Source of the DNA: Prorocentrum cordatum
Lineage: Eukaryota; Sar; Dinophyceae; Prorocentrales; Prorocentraceae
Assembly: GCA_963575745.1 (NCBI GenBank)
Contig: CAUYUJ010015843.1
Span: 223,947 to 287,946 of the forward strand
Direction: 5' to 3'
Length of the DNA stretch: 64,000 bases
Positions 1 to 10,189 of this stretch are shown here, piece after piece; position 1 is the first letter of the stretch, and each line of letters begins with the position of its first letter. A program made the translations under genes and the position numbers. The notes under the pieces were generated by a model that worked only from the letters and a program-made list of their open reading frames with translations, had not been told where the DNA came from and made no database searches.

Positions 1-206
1 TGTGTGTGTGCGTGCGCGCGTGCGTGCATGCGTGCGTGCGCGCGTGCGTGCGTACATTTGCGTGTATGTGTGTATGTGTGTGAGAGTGAGTGTGTTTGTG
101 TGTGCGTGCGTGCGTGCGTGCGTGCATGCATGTTCGTGCATGTGTGAATGTGTGAATGTGTGTGCGCGTGTGTGTGTGCGTGTGTGTGTGTGCGTGTGTG
201 CGTGTG

Positions 207-238
<32 letters not shown>

Positions 239-755
239 AGCGTTCGTGCGAGCGTGCGTGCGTGCGTATGTTTGTGTGTTTGTGTTTGTGTGTGTGCGTG
301 TGCTTGTGCTTGTGCGTGCGTGCGTGCGTGGGTTCGTACGTGCGCGTTTGTTTGTATTTGTGTGTTGTGTGCGTTGTGTGTGTGTGTGTTTGGTTGCATG
401 CTTCTCCGCCTAGTCGCTGCGCGCAGGGCCGCGACGCCCAAAAGTGTTGTTGTGGGTGCATATGTATATGTGTATGGTGTGCGTAGGTGTTTGTGTATAT
501 GTCTGTTTGCGTGGTGTGTCTGTGTCGATGTCTGTGTCTGTGTCTGTGTGAATGTGTGAATGTGTGAATGTTTGAACGCGTAAATGTGTGAATGTGTAAT
601 TGCGTGAATGTCTGGATGCGTGAATGTGTGTGCGTGTGTGTGTGCGTGTCCGTCCGTGTGTGTGTGCGTGTGTGCGTGTGTATATGCAGGCGTGTGTGCG
701 TGTGCCTTTGCGTATGTGCGTGTGTGCGTGTGTGTGCGTGTGTGTTTGCTATGGT
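1..755. repeat. TG/TGCG-rich microsatellite
   Basis: Degenerate (TG)n mixed with TGCG and TGAATG words fills almost the whole stretch, apart from about 60 mixed bases near 400-460. The long open frames here translate to Cys/Val/Arg strings and are by-products of the repeat. No gene is seen. Confidence 0.95.
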
Positions 756-1470
756 GGCATCACTTGGCCGACGGCAGACACCCCAGAAATGCGCCACGCC
801 GGTGCGCCCCCGTGCGCTCCGCGCTGCACCCTTCCCGCAGCTGGGGTCGCTCCGTTGCTCGTCCCCTCTCTCGGCTGCCCCCCTCGAGGCAGCGCCCGCA
901 CAGCGTGGGCTCCCCGCCGGGTCGACTGAGCCCCCGGTCGCTTCGGTGCGCTCGGCGGCGTTTCGGGTTCCTCTCCGACACTGCTGGACCGCCTCCACCG
1001 CGTCGCTGCGTGCGTGGTCGCGGCGCCAGAGAGTGACGAACGAGCAACACGCACCCATATCCATCGGGGGGTCGCAGGGAGGAGGACTGGCCACGTGTAC
1101 GGGTGCGGGTTGCCGGTGCCAGACCCTGGGAAAGGCTCCCGTCCGAGCGGGGACCCCCATCCGACAGCACGCACTCACAGCCCCCTCCGTCCCCCCGATG
1201 GGTGCGAGTGGCTGTTGTTCGTTCGTCAAGACGGTGCTGCTCCTCCTCGACTGCGCCGACCGTCGCCCCCCCCCCCCGCAGGCCCTGCAGTGCAGCGCTG
1301 CCGCCCCTGCCCGCGCGGGCGTGCCGCGGCGTGCCCCTCGTGCCTCCTGCTCTCGCCGCCTCCGTGTCCTTCGTCCGCCGCCGCCTGCCTGCAGTCCGCC
1401 TCGCCGCCAGTGTCGGGCCGCGCGTCGCGTGATCACGCGGACGCGGGGCGACGTGCTGCCGAGGGCAGAA
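756..1470. other. GC-rich stretch without a recognised gene
   Basis: Mixed-composition GC-rich DNA between two TG microsatellites. Several frames stay open in both directions, as expected from high GC. None shows a domain, a motif or convincing splice sites. Confidence 0.6.
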
Positions 1471-1690
1471 GTGTGTGTGTGTGTCTCTGTGTGTGTGTCT
1501 GTGTGTGTCTGTGTGTGTGTGTCTGTGTGTGTCTGTGTGTGTGTCTGTGTGTGTCTGTGTCTGTGTGTGTATGTGTCTGTGTGTGTCTGGGTGTGTCTGG
1601 GTGTGTCTGTGTGTGTGTGTCTGTGTGTATCTGTGTGTGTCTGTATGTGTGCGTGTGTGTGTGTGTGTGTTTGTGCTTGTGTGTGTGCAT
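1471..1690. repeat. (TG)n/(TGTC)n microsatellite
   Basis: TGTGTC and TGTG words alternate without interruption. It directly abuts the duplicated left end of the Rep-A element. Confidence 0.95.
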
Positions 1691-1692
1691 TG

Positions 1693-1756
1693 GCGCATGC
1701 ATGTCAGAGGTTGATAGACCTCCTGCGCATGCATGTCAGAGGTTGATAGACCTCCT
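1693..1756. repeat. 32-bp tandem duplication
   Basis: A 32-bp unit beginning GCGCATGCATGTCAGAGG occurs twice head to tail (1693-1724 and 1725-1756). Each copy contains GGTTGATAGACCTCC, the left terminal repeat of the Rep-A element, so the end of the element appears to have been duplicated. Confidence 0.85.
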
Positions 1757-1888
1757 ACCCTGACACCTCGGCCGTTTTCGGTTCGCGAGAGGGCGTCGCG
1801 GCCGTCATTTTTGCGGGTCCAGGTCCGTCGGTCTCGGTCCTAGGCCGTTTCACTCAGAGGAGGTGTACTAAAGGGAGGTCTGTCCACC
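1741..1888. mobile_element. Rep-A short inverted-repeat element, copy 1
   Basis: The left end GGTTGATAGACCTCC (1741-1755) matches the complement of the right end GGAGGTCTGTCCACC (1874-1888) with two mismatches. The interior shares the order and wording of the copy at 6946-7115, including CCGTTTTCGGTT and CGAGAGGGCG. It has no coding capacity and resembles a MITE. No clear target-site duplication is seen. Confidence 0.65.
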
Positions 1889-1895
1889 GCCGAGT

Positions 1896-1995
1896 ATGTG
1901 TATGTGTATGCGTGCACGTGTGTATGTGCGTGCGTGTGCATGCGTGTGTGTGTGTATGTGCACGGGCATGTACAAGGGCATTTGTGCGCGGATGT
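1896..1995. repeat. TG-rich microsatellite
   Basis: TATGTG and TGCGTG words, similar to the 5' end of the window. Confidence 0.85.
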
Positions 1996-2029
1996 GTGTA
2001 TGAGCCATGTGAGCCATGTGGGACCGCTC

Positions 2030-2099
2030 CCCCCAAGTCGGCGCTTCCTCCGGGTGGCAACATGGCGCCTGCTTGCCCAGGGAAGCGCCGACTTGGGGG
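2030..2099. repeat. 19-bp perfect inverted repeat
   Basis: CCCCCAAGTCGGCGCTTCC at 2030-2048 is the exact complement of 2081-2099, with a 32-base loop. It could fold as a stable hairpin. Whether it is a remnant of a fold-back element is unknown. Confidence 0.85.
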
Positions 2100-2164
2100 T
2101 CGGGGCCGGGCCGTCCCCTGGGCGGGAGTGGGCCTGCGCCTGCACGAGGGAGAGGCAGGTGGAC

Positions 2165-2515
2165 TACTCCATTCCGCTCCGCTCAGCTCTGCTCTACTCT
2201 TTCTACCCGACTCGGCTCTACCATCTACACTCGTCTATTTTGATCTGAATTAATTACCGTACTCTGCTCTACCCTCTCTTACCTCAGCCTAGCCTACTCT
2301 ACCCTACTTGACTCTACTCCTCTACTCTACTCTACAACTACCCCGTCCCACTCTTACATATACTCTACCATGCTCTACTCTTACTCTTACTCGTTTGTTC
2401 ACCAGCATACCCGGTGATGCTCTACCATCTACTTGTCTAGTTGTTTCGAGCATTAATTGTTCAATTATATTATTATCTACTCTATTATATGTTACTCTAC
2501 CCTATCCTCATGCGT
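2165..2515. repeat. Degenerate CTCTA tandem array
   Basis: Pentamer and decamer words such as CTCTACCCTA and CTCTGCTCTA repeat with many substitutions. A second array of the same kind lies at 4693-4925. Confidence 0.85.
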
Positions 2516-3357
2516 TGCTGGTGTAAGTCCCACTCCGCCACCTGGCCGGACGATAAAGGGGCCACATCCAGGGGTGCCCATCTTTCTTGCCAGAGGGCGA
2601 ACAACATCAGTGCTGGTCGTCTCAGCACGGGCGTTCTGTGTTGTCTACGCCGGAAAACGCGTGGCAGGAATGGAATGCATCCCGCGCGCGAAGGGCCGAC
2701 ATGCCGCTCTCGCCTCGACACCGCGCTCACCCGGGCTGGACCCAAACGCTGTTTTTTTGCGACCTCGTGGGCCGTTTTCGCTTCGCTTTCTTTGTGCGGT
2801 AGAGGCGGACTGAAGACAACACGAGGGACGACGACAACGAGACGTGAACGACAAACACCGTGTAGGTTCAGCCCTCAGCAGCTAATTAGGTTTGCGCGTC
2901 GGCCCGGACACCCTGTTCGCCGCCTGCGCTCTTCGCTGGCGGCCGCGACCAAAAAAGTAGGTTCAGCCCTGGCGCTCACTTCTCTACGGTAGGTTCGCGT
3001 CGTGTCGACCGGCGGCGACCCCGCCGCCGACGTTCAACGTTGAACGCCGCCGGCGACCCAGAATCGATCGATGTTGAACGATCGGACGTTGCTGCAGCGG
3101 CCGATCGTTCAAGGTTGAACGATCCCTGCGGTGTCAAAAACCGACGCTGGGGTCGTCACGACACGAGCCTGCCGTACACCGCTGGAGCTCCCCCTCCCGC
3201 GCGGGGCGTATTGTTTCTCCGTCGGGGCGCAGGCTCCGTCGACGCGCGAGCGGTCGATCCACGTCGACGCGCCTCGGTGCGGGTCACACTCTTCGCCTGC
3301 AAGCGGCGCGCTCGCCGCCGCACGGCGCACATGTGCTTCACACTCGCCAGTGTTTAA
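2516..3357. other. No recognised gene; cluster of GTTGAAC palindromes
   Basis: No coding signal is recognised. Near 3031-3124 there are a perfect 16-bp palindrome, CGTTCAACGTTGAACG (3031-3046), and a 22-bp one with arms GATCGTTCAA and TTGAACGATC (3103-3124). A further GTTGAACGATC word lies between them. Confidence 0.6.
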
Positions 3358-3445
3358 GTCGGGCCTGTCCCTCTAGAGGAGGAGTGCTCAAAAATAGTCA
3401 AAGGATAGCCTGGGGACGGTCGTTCGACTAGTCTTGCCTTTCTGG
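3358..3445. mobile_element. Rep-B element, copy 1 (5' part)
   Basis: It begins GTCGGGCCTGTCCC and continues with CTCAAAAATAG and TGGGGACG words shared with 22630-22740. The right end cannot be located, so the copy is probably truncated. Confidence 0.6.
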
Positions 3446-3542
3446 GGGCACTTTTGGGGGACTTTTCTTTCGGGCGTGCGAATCTCCAAGCCAATGGAGT
3501 GTTAAGTTCGGGCGTGTAAATCTCTTCTCCCTATTGCCTTAC

Positions 3543-3710
3543 TCAGGAGGAAAAAAACACACAGACACAATTAATCGTCGACTCCCAGGAAAATATGGGA
3601 AGTGTGGGGGAGAGAGAGAGAGAGAAACAAAAACCCAGAAGATATGAGGAAACATGGGGAATATTGTTTTCTTTATCTGTTTATTTGTGTGTGCCCCAGG
3701 GCCCCTTCAC
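3543..3710 (+). mobile_element. Rep-C element, copy 1
   Basis: A 160-170-bp dispersed repeat. It begins TCAGGAGG, followed by an A run and ACACACAGACACAAT, then has AATATGGGAAGTG in the middle and ends with TTTGTGTGT and GGGCCCCTTCA. Five copies occur in the window. The ends are imperfect inverted repeats (start ACACACAGA, complement of end ACACACAAA). No coding capacity. Confidence 0.8.
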
Positions 3711-3910
3711 TGGAGTCTGGCGTGTCCCCCTGTGTGGGGGGGGCACGCCCGACCTGAGCCAGTCGTGGGGAGGCCGCGCGAGGGGGCGGCGCGTCGCCCT
3801 CGCCCCGCGAGCCCTCCCTGCGCACTCCCTGCGCGCGGGCGCGGCGTGCCCGCCTCGGGTGGCGGCGCACGGCCCGCCCGCCGAGACTCCGCATCTCGGG
3901 GCGCTCGGCA

Positions 3911-4110
3911 TGGACACGGAAAGGGCACGGTGCCCAACGGACGGAAGTGCCTGTCCAGATTCGGCAGGACTCGCTGTCCGCGCCGCCGCGGGCGCTGTTC
4001 CTTTGTAGACAAACAGGCGCCTGCTCAGCGGCGGCCGGTGTCAGTTTTTGGGGCAGCGTGTGTTGTTAGGCACTGTGCCCATGTTTGTCCGTATCCAGTT
4101 CGGGCGTCCA
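3911..4110 (+). mobile_element. Rep-D fold-back element, copy 1
   Basis: The diverged left arm contains GGACACGGAAA and GGGCACGGTGCCCAAC. It matches the complement of the right arm ending TTCGGGCGTCCA. The centre contains ACTCGCTGTCCGCGCCGCCG, shared with the better copy at 45669-45877. Confidence 0.65.
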
Positions 4111-4118
4111 GAGAATCG

Positions 4119-4692
4119 CATGGAAGCGACAGCGGCAGCGGGGCCGCGCGAGAGCGGGCGAAATTCGGAAACTGGAACACATACACTACCAGTGGCGGGC
4201 TGGCTTTCAATCCTGGGACTTTCAGGGGCTCGGGGACGACGCTGGGGTGGTGCGGTGTATACTTTTTCCCCGACGTCCAGGGGAAACAGCAAACAATGTA
4301 TACACCGGGGTTCCGTATGTTTACGCCAGGATCCGCTCTCCAGTGCAGATGTCAATGCAGGGCCGGAAAAAGCGTTGGTGCATTGAGTTCGATTCTTTGG
4401 AAGTGCCGGCCTCGCCCAAGCGCCGCGCAGCCTGCCGGTGAACGTGGCAGTGCTGTGTCAGCGCGCCGCATGCCTCGTCCTCGCCGCGCACGTCGGAAGA
4501 GTGCCGGTTCCCGCCCCCTTGTGCGGTCCGCGTCGTGCTGCTCGTGGGAAGCGGGGCCGCGCGCCAGCGCCTGCCGTTTTTGCGAGGCGTGGGCGCGTTC
4601 GATTCTTGACGTCAAGTTGTGGCACGATTGGTTATCATGTCGTGGAGGGAGGGTCGGCATAGGCGTGGCCTCGTGGCCCGTTCGGCATTGCT
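4119..4692. other. Unique stretch, no recognised gene
   Basis: Open frames are short and overlapping with no recognisable domain. A 10-bp inverted repeat, CGGTGTATAC and GTATACACCG, brackets about 40 bases near 4251-4307. Confidence 0.5.
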
Positions 4693-4925
4693 AAGATGGC
4701 TCTACTCGTACACCCTCTCTGCTCTACGCCGTTGCGACTCTACCCGTCTCTACTTCACTGCTACTTTTCTCTGTTCTGCTCTACTCTACCCTACTCCGAC
4801 TCTACGCGGGTCGGCTCTTCCTCTACTCTATTTCGCCGCCTCGATTCTGTTCGGCTCTGCTCCAATCGATTATGCTCTACCCTGCTCAGCTGGCATTATC
4901 TAGTATAATATGGTGTGCTCTATCT
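4693..4925. repeat. Degenerate CTCTA tandem array
   Basis: CTCTAC and CTACTC words like those at 2165-2515. Confidence 0.85.
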
Positions 4926-4979
4926 GCTCTACTCCTGAGTTTCACGATGGTTGGACGATTGTTGGGACGCCATTGTCAG

Positions 4980-5092
4980 CCACGGGAGGCCTTTGCAATA
5001 GCAGAGGAAGCCATTGCAATCGCAGAGGGAACCAGCATAATAGAATAGGGTGCCGTTGCAATGGCAGAGGAAGCCATTTGAGGCAACATAAA
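4980..5092. repeat. Short tandem repeat with GAAGCCATTGCAAT units
   Basis: Five to six imperfect units of about 18-24 bases containing GCCATTGCAAT and GCAGAGG words. Confidence 0.75.
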
Positions 5093-5394
5093 GCCATGGC
5101 AACAATTTGAAGGCAACGTAGGGCGGAGTAGTGTCCGTGGGATGGAGCTAGGACGTTTCGCGTAACCCCACCAGCCCATCCAGAAGCAATGTTCAGACGA
5201 GTTGCATTGATTGGGAATGTGGATGAGCATGCAGTGTAATATAAAGCTTGGCAAGACGTCATCCCCCCAAAGGGGGAGGATGGACGAGGAATCGGAGGAG
5301 CAGGAGGAGGAGGAGGAGGGAGAAAGGGAGGAGGAAGGATGAGGAAGAGGAAGATGAGGAAGAGGAGGGGGATGAGTAAGAGGGCGGGCAGCAA

Positions 5395-5872
5395 AGCCAG
5401 AAGCCTCTTGGATTCCTCCCGGAGCCTCTTCGGATGTTCGTTCGAGAGTTTTTTGAGAGTCTTCTTGAGGTGTCTTGGGGGGTCTCGTGGCAGTCTCCGG
5501 GGCCTCTTGGGGCGTCGTGGGTGCCTTTGGGGGAGCCCCTTTGGGCCTCTTGGGGTCTCTTGGGAGCCTATTGGGGGCATCTTGGCAGCCTCTTGGGGGC
5601 CTCTCAGGGTCCATGAGGACCTCCTGGCACGTCTCGGGGCCGTCTTGGGGCACTCTTGGAAGCCTCGGGGGCCATTTAGGGGCCATCTTGGAGGAGATCG
5701 ATCAAAGGAGTGGGGGCCCCCCTCAGGAGGCCATCATGTTGCCAAAACCTTGGTTCAACCCATGGTGCTTGTCTTCTCGCCGAGGCCTCTTTGGGAGTTT
5801 TGGGTGCCTCTGGGGGGGCAGCCTCTTGGGAGCGTATTGGGGGGCCTTGGGGGACCTCATGGGAAATGTGTG
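5395..5872 (+). repeat. GGCCTCTTGGGG-type degenerate repeat
   Basis: Words such as GGGGCCTCTTGGG and CTTGGGAGCC recur every 12-30 bases. The same word family, in this or the opposite orientation, builds tracts at about ten places in the window. Confidence 0.85.
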
Positions 5873-6060
5873 AGGGGTCTGCCGAAATGGGTGGGGTGCC
5901 GCAATGCAAACGTAGCCACTGGGGCCCTCGGTGGAGCTCCTTATGGGGCCACGAAACGTGTGATGGGTGTGCCGAAATGGGTGCGGTGCCGCCATGCGAA
6001 CGCAGCCACTGGGGCCCTCGGTGGAGCTCCCTATGGGCCCACGGCACGTGTGAGGGGTGA
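5873..6060 (+). repeat. 90-bp cassette, two units
   Basis: GCCGAAATGGGTG occurs at 5881 and 5971, exactly 90 bases apart. Each unit carries CACGAAACGTGTGA, GCAGCCACTGG or GTAGCCACTGG, and TCGGTGGAGCTCC. The cassette also occurs at 8790, 10200, 31930 (inverted) and 33600. Confidence 0.9.
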
Positions 6061-6076
6061 TGGTGATGACGACGGC

Positions 6077-6162
<86 letters not shown>

Positions 6163-6222
6163 CGTTGATGTTGATGATAGCGGTCGTGATGGTGGTGACG
6201 ATGATGATGATGCTTATGATGA

Positions 6223-6289
<67 letters not shown>

Positions 6290-6314
6290 CTGATGCTGAT
6301 GCTGATGCTGATGC

Positions 6315-6380
<66 letters not shown>

Positions 6381-6382
6381 CG
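6061..6382 (+). repeat. (GAT)n microsatellite
   Basis: Nearly pure GAT repeats with a short GCT interruption. It would encode poly-Asp or poly-Met depending on frame. Nothing supports translation. Confidence 0.95.
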
Positions 6383-6475
6383 GGAGGAGGGAGGATAGGG
6401 AGGAGGAGAGGAGAGGAGGAAGAGAACGCGGGGCGCTGTCTCTTCACAACGAGGACCCAACACCACAGGATGGAT
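6383..6475 (+). repeat. 3' module of the 90-bp cassette family
   Basis: A purine-rich lead is followed by GGGGCGCTGTCT, then TTCA and ACGAGGACCCA. The same module follows the cassettes at 34255-34360, so cassette, purine tract and module appear to be one mobile or duplicated unit. Confidence 0.7.
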
Positions 6476-6559
6476 GGGAAAAGGCACGCGCGAAACCGAC
6501 ACATGCACGGGCGAGGGACGTCCGAGCGATTGGCAAGATCACGTGCGGACCCGCAGTTG

Positions 6560-6690
6560 GCGCCCACGAGCGACGTGCCGTGGAAGCAGGTGCAGAAGTG
6601 GCTGCCGCACAGGACGCCAGAGCAGTGCATGGCGCACTGGTACCACGTGGAGCTCCCGATGCTGGAGCAGTACGAGGACCTCAGGGCACC
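6560..6690 (+). pseudogene. Myb/SANT-like domain fragment
   Basis: One frame reads PWKQVQKWLPHRTPEQCMAH, then WYHVELPMLEQYEDL. The spacing of Trp, the LPxRT turn, the QC pair and the HW pair resembles the third helix of a Myb/SANT repeat (compare the LPGRT, QCxxRW pattern). Only about 40 residues fit. The first helices are not found next to it, and a 60-bp tandem duplication begins inside its 3' end. It may be an exon (an AG acceptor followed by G lies at about 6590) or a dead fragment. Known: such domains bind DNA or histone tails. Inferred: its presence here, from pattern only. Confidence 0.4.
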
Positions 6691-6793
6691 CCTTCATCGA
6701 GATTCGAGGGTCGATGTTCGAGCATCGAGGACGTAGGACCTCAGGGCCCCTCTCATCGAGATTCGAGGATCGACGTTCGAGCATCGAGACCGC
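6674..6793 (+). repeat. 60-bp tandem duplication
   Basis: Two units start with AGGACCTCAGGGC 60 bases apart and share TCATCGAGATTCGAGG and TTCGAGCATCGAG. The duplication runs into the 3' end of the SANT-like fragment. Confidence 0.9.
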
Positions 6794-6945
6794 TGTCCAA
6801 ACGGTGCTTGCACCAGGGAGTGTTGCTGTTCCTAGGTAAGTCCCGCGCGCTTCGCGCTCGTACTTAACATGCGTGACCGTTCAGCACGAGCATCAAATAG
6901 TTCCCTGCCAGCCAGGCTGGTATCGCATGTCTGCCCAATGTAACC

Positions 6946-7115
6946 CGGGGGTGGACAGAACCCCCAACAGTGACACGTCGATTAGTGAATTGTCCGTTTT
7001 CGGTTCTCGAGAGGGCGCCGTGGCCGTTATTTTCCAGGCTTGCGCCCGCCAGGTTTGGGCCTCAGGTCGTTTTCACTAAACCACGTTTTACTAAACGGGG
7101 GTCTGTCCATCCCCG
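6946..7115. mobile_element. Rep-A short inverted-repeat element, copy 2
   Basis: The left end CGGGGGTGGACAGAACCCCC (6946-6965) and the right end CGGGGGTCTGTCCATCCCCG (7096-7115) are inverted repeats with two or three differences. The element is 170 bp long and has no coding capacity. TAAC occurs outside both ends and might be a short target duplication, but it is not immediately adjacent. The interior matches 1741-1888. Confidence 0.8.
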
Positions 7116-7269
7116 AATAACGCAGTGCTCGCGATTGCTTCAACACATGCGTTTTGTCAGACCCCCCCCCCAAGGTCAATCGTCGCAATGCTGGCCACAT
7201 GCGCGCCCCCCCCGCGGACGCATGTTCAAAGCATTCGTAGACCAACCCCGGTGTAGTAACCATGGCAGT

Positions 7270-7276
7270 GTCTGTA

Positions 7277-7345
<69 letters not shown>

Positions 7346-7440
7346 TTCTGTCTTTCTGTCTGCATGTATGTATGTATGTATGTATGTATATATATATATG
7401 TATATATACATGTATAGTATATATGTATGAACATCCAGAA
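7270..7440. repeat. (TGTC)n, (TATG)n and (TA)n microsatellites
   Basis: Tetranucleotide TCTG/TGTC runs pass into TGTA and TA runs. Confidence 0.95.
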
Positions 7441-7569
7441 TACAAATGCATTTAGACATGTGTGTATGTATATACACATGTGGACATCTGCATACATCTA
7501 CCAGGGGAAGGTGGGGCCCAGCAGCCACGGCCTCCAACCCCTAATGCGGGTCTGCCCCCCCCCCCCAAT

Positions 7570-8172
7570 GGGGGCCTCCTGGGCCGCTCCCCGGGACAGC
7601 CCTTGGTGCGTTCCACGAGTACCCTCGATGGCTTCCAGACTGCCCACGACGCCACGAAGAGCACCTGAAAGCGTTCCAAAAGCTCCCCAGGACCGATCAA
7701 GATAACCCCCCGGCGGCTCCAGAGGTCTCCAAGACGCCCCGAGAGAGCTTCGAGGGGCCCCCCAAGAGGGCCCCAAGAAGCCAACATTGCCCCTGCCTGC
7801 GGCAAACGTGTATGCTTGACACATGTTTCATTCTAGTCTTCACAGCGTCCAAGACGGCCCAACTGCTCCCTCAAGATCGCCCCAACACGGCCACATAGGC
7901 CCCCAATGAGAGATCAAAGTTACCCAAGAGAGAGGCTGAAGACGGCCCACGAGGCGCCCAAGAAGGCCCAAGAGAGCCCCGATTGGCATTTAGAGGGGCC
8001 CAAAGTGGAGGATTCGAACTCACATGTCGAGCCCTCCGCCCGAAGATGGCCCCCGAGTCCGCCAGCAGGCCCCAACCATAACTTCAAGAGGCCTCTAAAC
8101 GGCCCCGCAGAGGCCCACTGCTTCCAAGACGCTCACCAAAGAGGCTTCCCAAGAGAGCCGAACAAGCATCCA
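7570..8172 (-). repeat. GGCCTCTTGGGG-type repeat, inverted orientation
   Basis: CCAAGAGGCCC, CCAAGACGCCCC and related words recur. These are complements of the words at 5395-5872. Similarity to the tract at 9460-9935 extends to the GTCGAGCCCTCCGCC word. Confidence 0.8.
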
Positions 8173-8479
8173 AGAGGCCTGTGACCCACAATCCAGGCAC
8201 GGCGGAGGTAGTTTGATTGTTCAGCTTTTACAATTGGCCCCAGGCCACCCCCTAGCGAGCCACATGAGTATCCCAAGAGACAATCTCTGAAAGACAAGCA
8301 CCACGGCTCAGATATCCCACACATTCACCTCGCGATAGTCACGACAGTACCAAGCTGTCCAACGACAGTTCCTGAAAGACCCAAGGAAAGCCGAAAGGGA
8401 CCCCAGAAAACCAGGATGGAACCCAAAGGCTCCCAACACGCTACAACATTTCACAAATATAGCTTCGACATGGAAGTAA
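8173..8479. other. No gene seen
   Basis: Degenerate continuation of CCAAGAG words, then unique DNA. No motif recognised. Confidence 0.5.
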
Positions 8480-8730
8480 ACCTCCTCCTCCTCCTCCTCC
8501 TCCTCCTCCTCCTCCTCCTCCTCCTCCCCCTTGTCATCGTCGTCGTCACCCTTGTCGTCGTCGTCGTCGTCCCCACGGGGGGGAGTCTGAAACTAGACAA
8601 TCTCAAGTCGTCGGAGGCAGGAGACATAGGTGCACGGGGGAAGAGGAGAAGGAGTGGGAGGAGGAGGAGGAGGAGGAGGAGGATGCGGAGGAGGAGGAGT
8701 AGAAGGAGGAGGAGAAGAATGGAGAAGGGC
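8480..8730. repeat. (CTC)n, (GTC)n and (GGA)n microsatellites
   Basis: Pyrimidine CTC and GTC runs are followed, after about 60 bases, by a purine GGA run on the same strand. Confidence 0.9.
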
Positions 8731-8789
8731 AACCAGGACCCGGCGTCGCCGCAGCCCGCGCGCCGTGAAGCACCCAAGACGCTTCGACC

Positions 8790-9110
8790 TCACGATCCAG
8801 GTAAGGGGTGTGCCGGCATGGGCGGGGCGGCGGGATGCGAACATTAGCGCTGGAGCTGTCGGTGGAGCTCCCAGAGGTACGGTCCGTGTGAAGAAACAAG
8901 CAGCATACATGGGGGACGTGACGTTATGCGATTCCTCCCACCAGTGCCGCACGTGAAGCTACATCCCTCTGGGGCACGATTCGCGTGAAGGGTGTGCCGA
9001 TATCGGAGGAGGGCGAAACCATGCACACCGGGGGCTCACGGGGGGAACCCGAGAGTGGAGCTCACGAGGGGGCACGATCCGTGAGGACCGTGCCGAAATT
9101 GGTGGTGGGA
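8790..9110 (+). repeat. 90-bp cassette, degenerate units
   Basis: GGTGTGCCGGCATGGGCG, GGGATGCGAAC, GTCGGTGGAGCTCCC and GGCACGAT words occur in the cassette order. About three units can be followed with deletions. Confidence 0.6.
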
Positions 9111-9459
9111 CGGTTTGTTAACTTTGCCTTCCTCTGGGGCCTTTAGTCTCGACTCAATCCGCGCGATTGGTACCTTATCATTTTCAGTTCTAACCATGTG
9201 TGGGTCATGACGTCAGTGGAGCTGTCTGTGACCGAATCGCACCACCCAGTAAGTGTTAATGGTGATGAGGAGGAGGAGGAGGAGGAGGAAGGAGGAGGAA
9301 GGATGCAAAGCAGGTTCTTCAGAACCCTTCTGGTATGTCATGAGTGTCTGCGCCCGGCTCGCATCGGAAAGAAGGAAAACGCAGGGTACGGGGCAGACAG
9401 AGACGCCGGGGCTCGGTGAGGGCCCCCAGATGCCCTGCATTTTCCACCAACTAGCGACC
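9111..9459. other. No gene seen; short (GAG)n near 9268
   Basis: Unique DNA with a short GAG run. No open frame of interest. Confidence 0.5.
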
Positions 9460-9935
9460 AGAGCGGCCTGACAGGGCCGAAGGCGCCCGAATACTGCTTC
9501 AAGACGGCTCAAGAGGCCCCAGAGACGTCGAAGGCTCAACATGCGCCCCGAGAGGGCCCCAAGAGGCCAACATTGTTCATCTTCTAGGGGGACGGTGCGT
9601 TCGTAGCATATTCGCACTTTGGCTTTGAACAGCGTCCGAAACGGCCCAGGAAGCCCCACAGATCGCCCCAAGACGGCCTAAGAGGCCTACAAGAGAGCCA
9701 CAGGACGGCCCAAGAAAGCCCCAAGACGGCCCAAGAGGCTCCCAAGATTGCCAAGAGAGACGCAAGAGGAGTCCAAGAGGGGAACTCCAACTGACACGTC
9801 GAGCCCTCCGCCACGAGTGGGCCCCTGAGGCCCCAGCAGGCACCCAAGAGGCCCCGGATGGCCCCCAGAGATGCCCCACGAGGCCCCCGCATGGCCCCCA
9901 TGAGGCCACATGAACTCTCAACACTCGCTCAGGCG
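9460..9935 (-). repeat. GGCCTCTTGGGG-type repeat, inverted orientation
   Basis: CCAAGAGGC, CCCCAAGACGGCC and CAAGAGGCCCC words recur every 12-30 bases. Confidence 0.85.
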
Positions 9936-10189
9936 CCCGAGAAGCATGCCAAGAGACTCCGAATTACAGGTATCCACGGACCTTCTGGTCCAAAGATCAG
10001 GTACAGCAGCAGCATGGGCCGAAGGCCATAGATAAGCAAGCAATTGGTTTGGCGACGGACCCGTCCCTTTGCAGCCATGTCTAGCGCAGGGTTTTGGGTC
10101 TCTCTGCACACTTGCGCACTGCCGGGCAATGCGGAAAGATGGTTGTTGTGGAGCAAGCGCCCACGGGTGTGCTGAACGCTTGAATTCTT

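Noticed and set aside
2-1746. Long open frames rich in Cys, Val and Arg
   Set aside because: They are translations of TG microsatellites, open in several frames and both strands, without domain or start context.
5339-6736. A 465-codon frame with long poly-Asp and poly-Met runs
   Set aside because: It joins unrelated repeats (GGCCTCTTGGGG tract, 90-bp cassettes, GAT microsatellite). Only the last 50 codons resemble a protein and are reported separately.
8005-8030. tRNA-like B-box (complement of GGATTCGAACTC)
   Set aside because: The related tract at 9778 lacks it, no acceptor or anticodon arm can be drawn, and it lies inside a degenerate repeat.
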